From Candidatus Delongbacteria bacterium (GTDB lineage: Bacteria; UBA4055): 10,603 nt of DNA. Under the pieces are notes generated by a model that was not told the DNA's origin, ran no database searches, and saw only the letters and a program-made list of their open reading frames with translations. The stretch spans positions 14,758-25,360 of the forward strand of contig DMTS01000027.1 in assembly GCA_003477045.1 (NCBI GenBank). Reading direction: 5' to 3'. A program made the translations under genes and the position numbers. Positions 1-6,553 of this stretch are shown piece after piece. Numbering within the stretch: the first letter of the stretch is position 1; every line of letters begins with the position of its first letter.

Positions 1-624
1 GGAACGACAAGAGTTCAGCATTTCCTTGTAAATCAGATCCAGGAGGTTTACAGAGGTTCAGGCGTTAATCCTAACGATAAACATATTGAAGTGATAGTAA
101 GACAGATGCTTCAGAAAGTTCAGATCGTCAATCCGGGAGACACATCTTTCCTAGAAGGGGATAAAGCCAGCAAGTTCGTTCTTTCAAGAAATAATTCGGA
201 TATTTATGATAAAGTGATCGTAACCGATCCGGGAGATTCCAAGTTTGAAATAGGCGAGATGCTGATAACCTACGAAGTTGATAACAGGAACAAGAAACTT
301 ATCGACGAAGAAAAGAAACCTATTGAGTTCAGACCGGCGAGACCGGCGACTTATAAGCCGCTTCTGCTGGGTATTACAGAAGCCGCGCTGCAGGTTGATT
401 CTTTCATTTCTGCTGCCTCATTTCAGGAAACGACGAAAGTTCTTACAGACGCAGCTATAAAGTCATCAACAGACTACCTCGAAGGCTTGAAGGAGAATGT
501 CATTATGGGTAACCTTCTGCCGTGCGGAACAGGACTTGCAAAGTATAACTACATCAAAGTGAAAAATAAATTCGAACAGGAAGCTGTCGAAGATGTAGTA
601 GAGGACGACGGTTACAGAAATTAA
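1..624 (+). CDS. rpoC: DNA-directed RNA polymerase beta' subunit, C-terminal part (5' end outside window)
   Basis: This is the last 207 codons of the beta' subunit of RNA polymerase, the largest core subunit. The reading frame is open from base 1, so the gene begins upstream of the window. Recognisable conserved blocks, in order, are KHIEVIVRQMLQKV with the following PGDTSFLEG (about residues 29-55 of the fragment), PLLLGITEAALQVDSFISAA and ASFQETTKVLTDAAI, then GLKENVIMGNLLPCGTG near the end. These are the hallmark C-terminal beta' motifs that pack against the rest of the core enzyme. The usual PAGTG reads PCGTG here, a mild substitution. The protein ends in a short acidic tail (EAVEDVVEDD), as in many bacteria. 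No strong terminator follows, so rpoC transcription may continue into the tRNA gene. The identification is secure. Confidence 0.97.
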   Translation, partial: GTTRVQHFLVNQIQEVYRGSGVNPNDKHIEVIVRQMLQKVQIVNPGDTSFLEGDKASKFVLSRNNSDIYDKVIVTDPGDSKFEIGEMLITYEVDNRNKKLIDEEKKPIEFRPARPATYKPLLLGITEAALQVDSFISAASFQETTKVLTDAAIKSSTDYLEGLKENVIMGNLLPCGTGLAKYNYIKVKNKFEQEAVEDVVEDDGYRN

Positions 625-656
625 TCAGACAGCCTTGTAATGCGAGGAAAAGTTGC

Positions 657-685
657 TTGACAAGGTTTTGAAATAATTGTATATT
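657..685 (+). promoter_or_regulatory. Sigma70-type promoter for tRNA-Phe
   Basis: A perfect -35 box TTGACA (657-662) is followed after 17 bases by TATATT (680-685), five of six matches to the -10 consensus. Transcription would begin near 692, about 16 bases before the tRNA. This near-consensus arrangement is typical of stable-RNA promoters and lets the tRNA be transcribed independently of rpoC. Confidence 0.8.
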
Positions 686-707
686 TGACCCCGTACCGAT
701 TATTGAT

Positions 708-783
708 GCCTTCTTAGCTCAGTCGGTAGAGCAAAGGACTGAAAATCCTTGTGTCCGTGGTTCAATTCCGCGAGGAGGCACCA
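708..783 (+). tRNA. tRNA-Phe (anticodon GAA)
   Basis: The 76 bases fold into a standard cloverleaf. The acceptor stem is GCCTTCT (708-714) with AGGAGGC (773-779, one G-T pair). The D arm is GCTC/GAGC, the anticodon stem AAGGA/TCCTT with loop CTGAAAA, and the T arm CGTGG/CCGCG with loop TTCAATT. The anticodon is GAA at 741-743, which reads Phe codons TTT and TTC. The CCA end (781-783) is encoded in the DNA after discriminator base A. The gene has its own promoter upstream and a terminator directly downstream, so it appears to be a single-gene unit. Confidence 0.97.
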
Positions 784-790
784 AAAGATA

Positions 791-825
791 AAAAGGCTTT
801 GAGAAATCAAAGCCTTTTGTCTTTT
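791..825 (+). terminator. Intrinsic terminator after tRNA-Phe
   Basis: AAAAGGCTTTG (791-801) and CAAAGCCTTTT (808-818) form a perfect 11-bp stem with a 6-base loop, followed by GTCTTTT. An outer AAAAGA/TCTTTT pairing can extend the stem. It lies 8 bases after the tRNA CCA end and separates the tRNA unit from the synthetase gene. Confidence 0.85.
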
Positions 826-840
826 AGAATTAACTCAACC

Positions 841-844
841 GGAG
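841..844 (+). promoter_or_regulatory. Ribosome binding site that sets a TTG start
   Basis: GGAG at 841-844 lies 7 bases before TTG at 852. The nearby ATG at 856 is out of frame, and the next in-frame ATG is about 54 codons downstream, inside the conserved CoA-binding fold. TTG is therefore the likely start of the synthetase fusion. Confidence 0.7.
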
Positions 845-851
845 AAAAAAA

Positions 852-3536
852 TTGAATGTTCATAATTTGGACTGCATATTCAAACCGAAAAGAATAGCCC
901 TGGTAGGCGTGTCATCAAACCCGAACAGTGTCAGCGGCAAAGTTCTTACTAATATCGCAGGCAGCGGATTTAAAGGCGTGGTTTATCCGATAAGTGCCGA
1001 TTATGAGGCAGTTATGGCAATGCCTTGTTTTCCTGACCTTGCAGGTCTTCCGAAAACTCCTGATCTGGCCGTGATATGCACAAGCGCAAAACAGGTGCCG
1101 GAATGGGTCAGGAAATGCGGTGAAGCAGGCATTAACGGAATTATAATTATGTCGTCAGGCTTCAAAGAAACGGGAGAAGAAGGCAAAAAACTCGAAGACC
1201 AGATAAGGGCAGAAAGATCAAAATTTAAAAATATGCGTATAATAGGGCCGAATTGTTTAGGCATTATTGTACCTGAACTTGATCTGAATGTGAGTTTTGC
1301 CAACGATACTCCTCAAAAGGGAAGTATCGCTTTCATTTCACAGTCAGGTGCATTGTGCACTTCGGTTCTTGATTGGGCCAAGGATGAAAAGATCGGATTT
1401 TCCAGCTTTGTTTCAATAGGAAATACCATAGATGTTGATTACGGGCATCTGATAGACTATTTCGGCGAAGATGAATCGACCAAATCAATTATTCTATATA
1501 TCGAGTCAGTCACTAATGTTAGAAAATTCATGACAGCCGCAAGAGCCTTCGCAAGATCTAAACCGATCATTGTTTACAAAGCCGGAAGATTTCCGGAATC
1601 GGCAGCCGTAGCAGCATCTCACACCGGAGCTCTTGCATCAGAGGATTATGTATATGATGCGGCTTTCAGAAGGACAGGACTTGCAAGAGTTTATGATATC
1701 GGTGAAATATTTGATTGTGCCGAACTTATAGCCAGAAATAAAATTCCGAAAGGATCGCGTCTGGCGATAGTTACAAATGCCGGAGGTCCCGGGGTAATGG
1801 CAACTGACGCTCTGATAGCTTCAAAAGGCAAACTTGCAAAACTGTCTGAAGAAACTATGGCTGTTCTAAACGATAATCTGCCTGAACAGTGGTCGCACGG
1901 AAATCCTGTTGATGTTCTGGGTGATGCAAGATCAAAAAGAGTCGCAAAAGCAGTAAAAGCCGTACTTGATGATAAAAATGTCGATGCCGTGCTTGTAATA
2001 CTTACTCCACAGGCTATGACAAACCCGATAAATACGGCAAAAGCGGTAGGGGAACTTCAGGAAGCTACAAAAAAACCTATTCTTGCTTCTTGGCTCGGCG
2101 GAAAAAATATGAGCGAAGGCGTCAGGATCCTTAACGATTCTGGTATAGCAGCTTATAAGACTCCCGAGCAGGCGGTTAGAGCTTTCATGACGCTTGTTGA
2201 ATATGCTAAAAACCTTGAAACTCTGTATGAGACACCGAGGGATATTCCTGTGAATTTTTCATTCGACAGAAAAAAGATCAGGAACGAATTCAATGCAATA
2301 ATTCAGAACAACGTAAAAATATTATCCGAAGAAAATTCAAAGAAACTTCTGGCAGCATATGATATCAATGTGACTGTGCCTGTACCTGCTTCGACAGAAA
2401 GCGAGGCTGTAAAAATATCAAAGAAGATCGGTTATCCGGTCGTTTTCAAAATAGATTCTCCCGATATTACACACAAATCCGATTCAGGCGGAGTTATAGT
2501 CAATATTGATTCGGATCAAAACGCAAAACTTTCTTTTCAAAAAATTATTTCGTGCGTAAAAGAAAAGAGACCCGATGCGAGAATTGATGGAATTACTGTT
2601 CAGAAAATGATAAAAATGAAGGATTCCGTTGAGCTGATATTGGGCATCAAGAAAGACTCTGTTTTCGGTACAGTGATATTAGTGGGAGCAGGAGGTGTCA
2701 CTGCTGAACTGTTCGGAGACAGATCATTGGGATTTCCTCCTCTTAACGAGAGGCTTGCGCGCAGAATGCTTGAGGATCTTAGGATATGGCCGTTGTTAAA
2801 AGGATACCGCGGGAAAGCGCCTGTTGATCTTGATAAACTGATCGAAGTAATTATAAGGCTATCCTACCTTGCGGCAGATTACCCTGAAATTACTGAGCTA
2901 GACATCAACCCTCTAATGGCAAGCGCCGAAGGAGTGTTCGCACTGGATTCAAGGATCGTGGTTGATCTGGAAATGATAGGAAAACCGGCAGAAAAATATT
3001 CTCATCTCGCTTTAAAACCATACCCGGAGGAGTTCGTCAGCGATAAATTCAAAGCTGACGGGCATGATATTGTGCTGAGACCTATCAAGCCGGAAGACGA
3101 ACCTCTGTGGCTGGAGCTTTTGGGCAGTTGTTCAAAAGAATCGATCTATTCAAGGTTCAGATATTTTTTCCAGTGGTCATCACATGATGTCGCGACCAGA
3201 TATTGCTATATTGATTACGACAGAGAAATAGCAATAGTAGCGGAGATAGAGGAAGAAGGCAGTAAGAAACTTGTAGGAGTAGGCAGGCTGATATCCGACC
3301 CCGAACACTTAACTGCTGAGTACGCAATTTTAATAACGGATAAATGGCAGAACAAAGATATGGGCGGTATTCTGACCGATTATTGTATCGATATTGCCCA
3401 AAAGTGGGGGATCAAAAAAATATACGCCCAAACGACCTCTGACAATCAGAGAATGATCTCGCTATTCAAAAAAAGAGGATTTAATATTTTGGAAAGACAG
3501 GAGGATTCGACTGTCGAGGTTGAAAAGGATTTATAA
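852..3536 (+). CDS. ADP-forming acyl-CoA (acetate-CoA) ligase fused to a C-terminal GNAT acetyltransferase domain (Pat-like)
   Basis: This is an 894-residue cytoplasmic fusion. Domain order is CoA-binding Rossmann domain (about 5-135, RIALVGVSSNP near the start), succinyl-CoA-ligase-like domain (about 145-450), ATP-grasp domain (about 490-715) and GNAT domain (about 735-890, beginning DIVLRPIKPEDEP). ADP-forming ligases of this family interconvert acyl-CoA, ADP and phosphate with free acid, CoA and ATP through phosphohistidines. Both expected histidines are present: His257 in SHTGALAS and His541 in DITHKSD. The architecture and the IDYDREIAIVAE segment match Pat/YfiQ protein lysine acetyltransferases. 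As I recall, enterobacterial Pat lacks the first catalytic histidine, so this protein may keep ligase activity. In contrast, the acetyl-CoA-binding loop, usually Q-x-x-G-x-G, reads QNKDMG (833-838), so acetyl transfer may be altered. No convincing own promoter is visible; a TTGAGA/TAGAAT pair has a 20-base spacer. The family is certain; which activity dominates is inference. Confidence 0.92.
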   Translation: MNVHNLDCIFKPKRIALVGVSSNPNSVSGKVLTNIAGSGFKGVVYPISADYEAVMAMPCFPDLAGLPKTPDLAVICTSAKQVPEWVRKCGEAGINGIIIMSSGFKETGEEGKKLEDQIRAERSKFKNMRIIGPNCLGIIVPELDLNVSFANDTPQKGSIAFISQSGALCTSVLDWAKDEKIGFSSFVSIGNTIDVDYGHLIDYFGEDESTKSIILYIESVTNVRKFMTAARAFARSKPIIVYKAGRFPESAAVAASHTGALASEDYVYDAAFRRTGLARVYDIGEIFDCAELIARNKIPKGSRLAIVTNAGGPGVMATDALIASKGKLAKLSEETMAVLNDNLPEQWSHGNPVDVLGDARSKRVAKAVKAVLDDKNVDAVLVILTPQAMTNPINTAKAVGELQEATKKPILASWLGGKNMSEGVRILNDSGIAAYKTPEQAVRAFMTLVEYAKNLETLYETPRDIPVNFSFDRKKIRNEFNAIIQNNVKILSEENSKKLLAAYDINVTVPVPASTESEAVKISKKIGYPVVFKIDSPDITHKSDSGGVIVNIDSDQNAKLSFQKIISCVKEKRPDARIDGITVQKMIKMKDSVELILGIKKDSVFGTVILVGAGGVTAELFGDRSLGFPPLNERLARRMLEDLRIWPLLKGYRGKAPVDLDKLIEVIIRLSYLAADYPEITELDINPLMASAEGVFALDSRIVVDLEMIGKPAEKYSHLALKPYPEEFVSDKFKADGHDIVLRPIKPEDEPLWLELLGSCSKESIYSRFRYFFQWSSHDVATRYCYIDYDREIAIVAEIEEEGSKKLVGVGRLISDPEHLTAEYAILITDKWQNKDMGGILTDYCIDIAQKWGIKKIYAQTTSDNQRMISLFKKRGFNILERQEDSTVEVEKDL

Positions 3537-4040
3537 ATAGTTTATAAGATCTTTAAGTTCCATTCTTTCGGGAAGCTCACCGTCATATGACTTTAAGAAT
3601 TTTTCATTAAGCCTTACAAGTTCAATATTAAGCTCATCCATATCCAGAATATTGCTGTCTTTAAATGCGGGTATTCTTTTTGTAAAATTCAGTTCGCAGA
3701 AAGAAACTGATTTCGATAAAGGGTCGTCATCCTGTCCGTAGGCTAGAGGAAGTCCGTGGGTCCTGCATATCAGCGGTCTTATTTCATATATCTGGCATAA
3801 AGATTTTTTTAGAAGCGAGCAGCTTTCTTTAGAAACCGAGATATTTATATTTTTACTTTTTACAGCTGACAGGATGGAAAAAAATTCGATCGGAAGAACA
3901 GTTGTGTCCATGCAGCAGGACGAGCATTTCTTTTTGCAGACAAGGTATTTTGAGTGTATTTGCTCAAGAGCTGAAATTTTCTCATCAACGAACTTAATAA
4001 AATCAAAATACGCATCAAAATAATACTGGTTATTCTCCAT
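3531..4040 (-). CDS. YkgJ-type cysteine-cluster protein (putative zinc or iron chelator)
   Basis: This 169-residue protein carries the signature of the YkgJ/UPF0153 family: C35-x3-C39-x2-C42-C43 near the N-terminus, then C82-QIYEIRP-x2-C92-RTHG, plus C74 and C115. The family is thought to bind zinc or an iron-sulfur cluster through these cysteines; its biochemical role is not established. The N-terminal 30 residues are aromatic-rich and likely helical, and the C-terminus is charged. No signal peptide or membrane segment is visible. It is the last gene of a minus-strand group and starts inside the preceding small membrane-protein gene (11-base overlap), which suggests coupled translation. Its stop codon overlaps that of the convergent synthetase gene within the palindrome TTATAA (3531-3536). 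Family assignment is firm; function is unknown. Confidence 0.85.
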   Translation of the reverse strand: MENNQYYFDAYFDFIKFVDEKISALEQIHSKYLVCKKKCSSCCMDTTVLPIEFFSILSAVKSKNINISVSKESCSLLKKSLCQIYEIRPLICRTHGLPLAYGQDDDPLSKSVSFCELNFTKRIPAFKDSNILDMDELNIELVRLNEKFLKSYDGELPERMELKDLINYL

Positions 4041-4296
4041 TGACCTTCTCTATTTCTTTCTCTTCGATCTTAATATTTCCGGATGCGGAAGGATTTAATC
4101 CGTACCGCGCTATCAATGCTATTACTATTATCAGCAGTAAAAAGTAAAGTATCATCTTCTTTTTGCCGGATCCGCTTTCATTCGAAGTTAAGCTTGTTAT
4201 CTTCAGTCTTTCCTGAAGTGGCTTACCTCTGTCGATCCTGAGGCTTTTGGATGTAGCTATAGAAAATCGCCTTTTATTTGAATTGTTGTCGAACAT
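4030..4296 (-). CDS. Small single-pass membrane protein, unrecognised
   Basis: The 88-residue product is not one I recognise. It has a basic, serine/threonine-rich N-terminal part (residues 1-47, net positive, with KKK at 45-47). A hydrophobic segment at about 48-64 (MILYFLLLIIVIALIAR) is long enough for one membrane helix. A short C-terminal tail (65-88) ends in mixed Lys/Glu. The positive charge before the helix suggests the N-terminus stays in the cytoplasm and the tail faces outward. An AAGG element precedes the ATG by about 5 bases. The gene begins 14 bases after the aminotransferase stop and overlaps the YkgJ gene by 11 bases, so it is very likely translated as part of that operon. Tight packing between two real genes and a clean helix support it as a true gene. 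Confidence 0.7.
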   Translation of the reverse strand: MFDNNSNKRRFSIATSKSLRIDRGKPLQERLKITSLTSNESGSGKKKMILYFLLLIIVIALIARYGLNPSASGNIKIEEKEIEKVNGE

Positions 4297-4310
4297 TTCG
4301 GCCTTATAAG

Positions 4311-5504
4311 CTATTTCTTTTTGTATTCAGTGAGGCCAAGTTTAAGTATATGGATCGCTTTTTTCAGATCTTCGGTTTTTAGAACATAGGCTATCCTGAT
4401 CTGGTTCTTTCCCAAGCCTTCTGTCGCATAAAAACCTGACGCCGGCGCAACCATTGTCGTTTCATTTTTGTATCTGAAATCTGAAAGCAGCCATTTTGCA
4501 AAATCATCGGCGTCTTTTACCGGAAGTCCGACGACCATATAGAACGCTCCTTTCGGGTTCGGAACAACAGCTCCCGGGATCCTGCACAATTCAGTATATG
4601 CGACATCCCTTCTCTTCTGATATTCTTTTTTGACAGCTTTAAAATAAGAGTCTGGAGTGTCAATTGCAGCTTCGGCTGCCACCTGATCGACACTCGGAGG
4701 ACAAAGTCTGGCCTGTCCGAATTTGAGGATCAGCTTTAATAGTTCTTTGTTTTTTGTTACGATGCAGCCTATTCTTGAACCGCAGGCAGAATATCTTTTA
4801 GAGGTCGAATCGATCATAACCGCATTATCTTCAAAATCTTCGAATTCCAGAATTGATGTAGCTGTGCCCTCATAGGTAAATTCTCTGTAAACTTCATCAG
4901 AAATGACATATAGATTGTTTTTTCTTGCAAAGTTTACAAGTTCCTGCAGCCTTTCTCTGGAGAAAACAGCGCCTGTAGGATTTCCGGGATTGCAGATCAC
5001 AATAGCTTTTGTTCTAGGTGTAAGCTTAGCTTTAAAATCCTTCATCGGAGGCAGATCGAAACCGTTTTCAATTTTTGTTGTGATAGGCACTACATTTACT
5101 CCGGCCATTACCGCAAATCCGTTGTAGTTCGTATAAAAAGGCTCAGGTATGATCACTTCATCGCCTGGTGACAATGCCGATAACAATGTGAAAATTATAG
5201 CCTCGCTTCCGCCTGTAGTGATAAAAATGTTCGATTCATCAACGGGAATGTTCACTTTTTTATAATAGCTTACCAGTTTTTTTCTGTAAGAATGAAGTCC
5301 TTCGCTGGGGCCGTATTCAATTACGGGAGGTATGTTATGATAAGCGTCTATCATGATCTGAGGAGTTTTAATGTCGGGCTGACCTATATTCAGGTGGTAA
5401 ACATGAACACCCTGGCTTTTAGCTTTTACCGCCAGAGGAGCGAGTTTTCTTATCGGACTTTCCTGCATTATCGCATTTCTTGAAGAGATCGTCAGTTTTC
5501 CCAT
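4311..5504 (-). CDS. PLP-dependent class I/II aminotransferase (aspartate aminotransferase-like)
   Basis: This 397-residue fold-type I aminotransferase transfers an amino group between an amino acid and a 2-oxoacid with pyridoxal phosphate. The length is typical of the family. Visible active-site elements are NIGQPD (39-44), TTGGSEA (96-102), CNPGNPTG (171-178, with the ring-stacking loop Asn175), SDEVY (202-206, with the pyridine-binding Asp203 and Tyr206), and SKRYSACGSRIG with the Schiff-base Lys236 and phosphate-binding Arg244. Arg370 in IRIAY is the expected substrate carboxylate-binding arginine. The amino donor cannot be fixed from sequence; aspartate is the default guess, but aromatic or branched-chain substrates are possible. 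A GGAG ribosome site (5511-5514 on the plus strand) precedes the ATG by 6 bases, and a promoter lies just upstream, so it leads the three-gene group that includes the small membrane protein and YkgJ protein. Confidence 0.92.
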   Translation of the reverse strand: MGKLTISSRNAIMQESPIRKLAPLAVKAKSQGVHVYHLNIGQPDIKTPQIMIDAYHNIPPVIEYGPSEGLHSYRKKLVSYYKKVNIPVDESNIFITTGGSEAIIFTLLSALSPGDEVIIPEPFYTNYNGFAVMAGVNVVPITTKIENGFDLPPMKDFKAKLTPRTKAIVICNPGNPTGAVFSRERLQELVNFARKNNLYVISDEVYREFTYEGTATSILEFEDFEDNAVMIDSTSKRYSACGSRIGCIVTKNKELLKLILKFGQARLCPPSVDQVAAEAAIDTPDSYFKAVKKEYQKRRDVAYTELCRIPGAVVPNPKGAFYMVVGLPVKDADDFAKWLLSDFRYKNETTMVAPASGFYATEGLGKNQIRIAYVLKTEDLKKAIHILKLGLTEYKKK

Positions 5505-5542
5505 TTTTTACTCCGTTGATTTTTTTAATTTAACAAAGCGAA

Positions 5543-5571
5543 AAAATAACTACGGACTTAAATAAAGTCAA
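5543..5571 (-). promoter_or_regulatory. Probable sigma70-type promoter for the aminotransferase operon
   Basis: On the minus strand TTGACT (5571-5566) is followed after 17 bases by TATTTT (5548-5543). Transcription would start near 5535, about 30 bases before the ATG. The promoter sits in the 98-base gap after recR. No terminator is evident in that gap, so read-through from the dnaX operon is also possible. Confidence 0.55.
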
Positions 5572-5602
5572 GTGATCAGATTACAAAGAAAACAGTGTGT
5601 TA

Positions 5603-6202
5603 TCATATGTTTTTTCTGTCCCGGAATGCCTGCTTAAGAGTAATTTCGTCGGTATATTCGATCTCGCCACCGATAGGGATACCTGTAGCGAGCCTTGATA
5701 TCTTGATGTTTTTATTTTTGAGCCTGTCGGCAATATATAGGGCGGTAGTGTCGCCTTCTACAGAGTGATTCAGACCGATGATAAGCTCGCTTACATCGTT
5801 ATTGTCTATTCTGTCGAACAGCTGCGAGAGCTTAAGAGAAGACGGATTTATTCCGTCCAGGGGGCTAATCAGTCCTCCAAGTACATGATATGAGCCTTTA
5901 TGGATGCTCAGTTTTTCAAAAAGATAAAGATCGCTGAAATTTTCTACTACACATATAATTCCGGTGTCCCTTCTGTTGTCACGGCAGATCTCGCAAGTAT
6001 CGTGTTCTGTCAGGTTGTAACAGATGCTGCAAAGCCCGAGTTTGTTTTTTGCTTCAATAACAGACCGGGCAAAATCTCCGGCTGTGCTGCTGTCTGAATT
6101 TATAATAAAATATGCCAGCCTTCTCGCAGTCTTTCTTCCTATTCCGGGAAGTTTGGCGAATGAGTTTATCAGGTTCTCAAGTATTTCAGAGCTTTCATTC
6201 AT
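5603..6202 (-). CDS. recR: Recombination mediator protein RecR
   Basis: RecR works with RecO (and RecF) to load RecA onto gapped, SSB-coated DNA during recombinational repair. The 199-residue length is normal for the family. The domain order is complete. A helix-hairpin-helix (LPGIGRKTARRLA, about 18-30) binds DNA. A zinc finger with C58-x2-C61 and C70-x2-C73 follows. The Toprim domain starts at VVENFSDL, with the acidic Glu87 and later EGD (149-151). A C-terminal LATGIPIGGEIEYTDE segment (171-186) has the Walker-B-like character seen in RecR. Its ATG directly abuts the TAG stop of ybaB (TAGATG at the junction), implying coupled translation in the conserved dnaX-ybaB-recR order. Confidence 0.97.
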   Translation of the reverse strand: MNESSEILENLINSFAKLPGIGRKTARRLAYFIINSDSSTAGDFARSVIEAKNKLGLCSICYNLTEHDTCEICRDNRRDTGIICVVENFSDLYLFEKLSIHKGSYHVLGGLISPLDGINPSSLKLSQLFDRIDNNDVSELIIGLNHSVEGDTTALYIADRLKNKNIKISRLATGIPIGGEIEYTDEITLKQAFRDRKNI

Positions 6203-6541
6203 CTAAAATCCGGGTATCTTGAACCCGCTGGGTAATTTAGGTACTATTTTTGTCATTTCGTCATTCGACAGTTTATCCGCTTCGTCAGACGCCTGATTGA
6301 CAGCTGCAATGATAAGATCCTCAAGTCCTTCAGTGTCTTGCGGATCAATTATAGAAGGGTCTATTTTTATAGAAAGTATTTTCTTTTTTCCGTTCATACG
6401 CACGGAAACCATTCCGCCGCCGGCAGTTCCTAAAACTTCCTGCAAAGCCAGCTGCTCCTGCGATTTCTGCATATCCTCTTGCATTTTTTGAGCCTGTTTA
6501 AGTAACGCACCCATGTCCATATTCATGCCTGCCATATTCAT
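6203..6541 (-). CDS. ybaB: YbaB/EbfC family nucleoid-associated protein
   Basis: YbaB/EbfC proteins are small homodimeric DNA-binding proteins that coat the nucleoid and influence expression. The 112-residue product shows the family pattern: a helix beginning GALLKQAQKMQEDMQKSQEQL, a beta region with GGGMVSVRMNGKKKILSIKIDPS, then EGLEDLIIAAVNQASDEADKL and a C-terminal PSGFKIPGF. It lies 12 bases after dnaX and abuts recR, the classic arrangement. The exact start is uncertain. The N-terminus has methionines at 1, 3, 6, 8 and 10, and the GGAG site (6548-6545) is only 3 bases from the first ATG but 9 from Met3, so a start at 6535 is plausible. Confidence 0.93.
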   Translation of the reverse strand: MNMAGMNMDMGALLKQAQKMQEDMQKSQEQLALQEVLGTAGGGMVSVRMNGKKKILSIKIDPSIIDPQDTEGLEDLIIAAVNQASDEADKLSNDEMTKIVPKLPSGFKIPGF

Positions 6542-6544
6542 TTA

Positions 6545-6548
6545 CTCC
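6545..6548 (-). promoter_or_regulatory. Ribosome binding site of ybaB that questions its start codon
   Basis: GGAG on the minus strand at 6548-6545 leaves only 3 bases to the ATG at 6541 but 9 bases to the in-frame ATG at 6535. The second spacing is closer to the usual range, so the protein may begin two residues later than the longest frame. Confidence 0.5.
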
Positions 6549-6553
6549 AAAAA

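Noticed and set aside
708..851. tRNA-Phe as an integration site for a mobile element.
   Set aside because: No integrase gene and no repeat of the tRNA 3' end was seen downstream; the following gene is metabolic and the tRNA has an ordinary terminator.
1001..1303. Open minus-strand frame of 100 codons.
   Set aside because: It is antisense to the conserved CoA-binding domain of the synthetase fusion and shows no motifs of its own.
5549..5571. Short inverted repeat GACTT/AAGTC next to the -35 box of the aminotransferase promoter, considered as an operator.
   Set aside because: Only 5 bp per arm with a 5-base spacer in AT-rich DNA; too weak to separate from chance.
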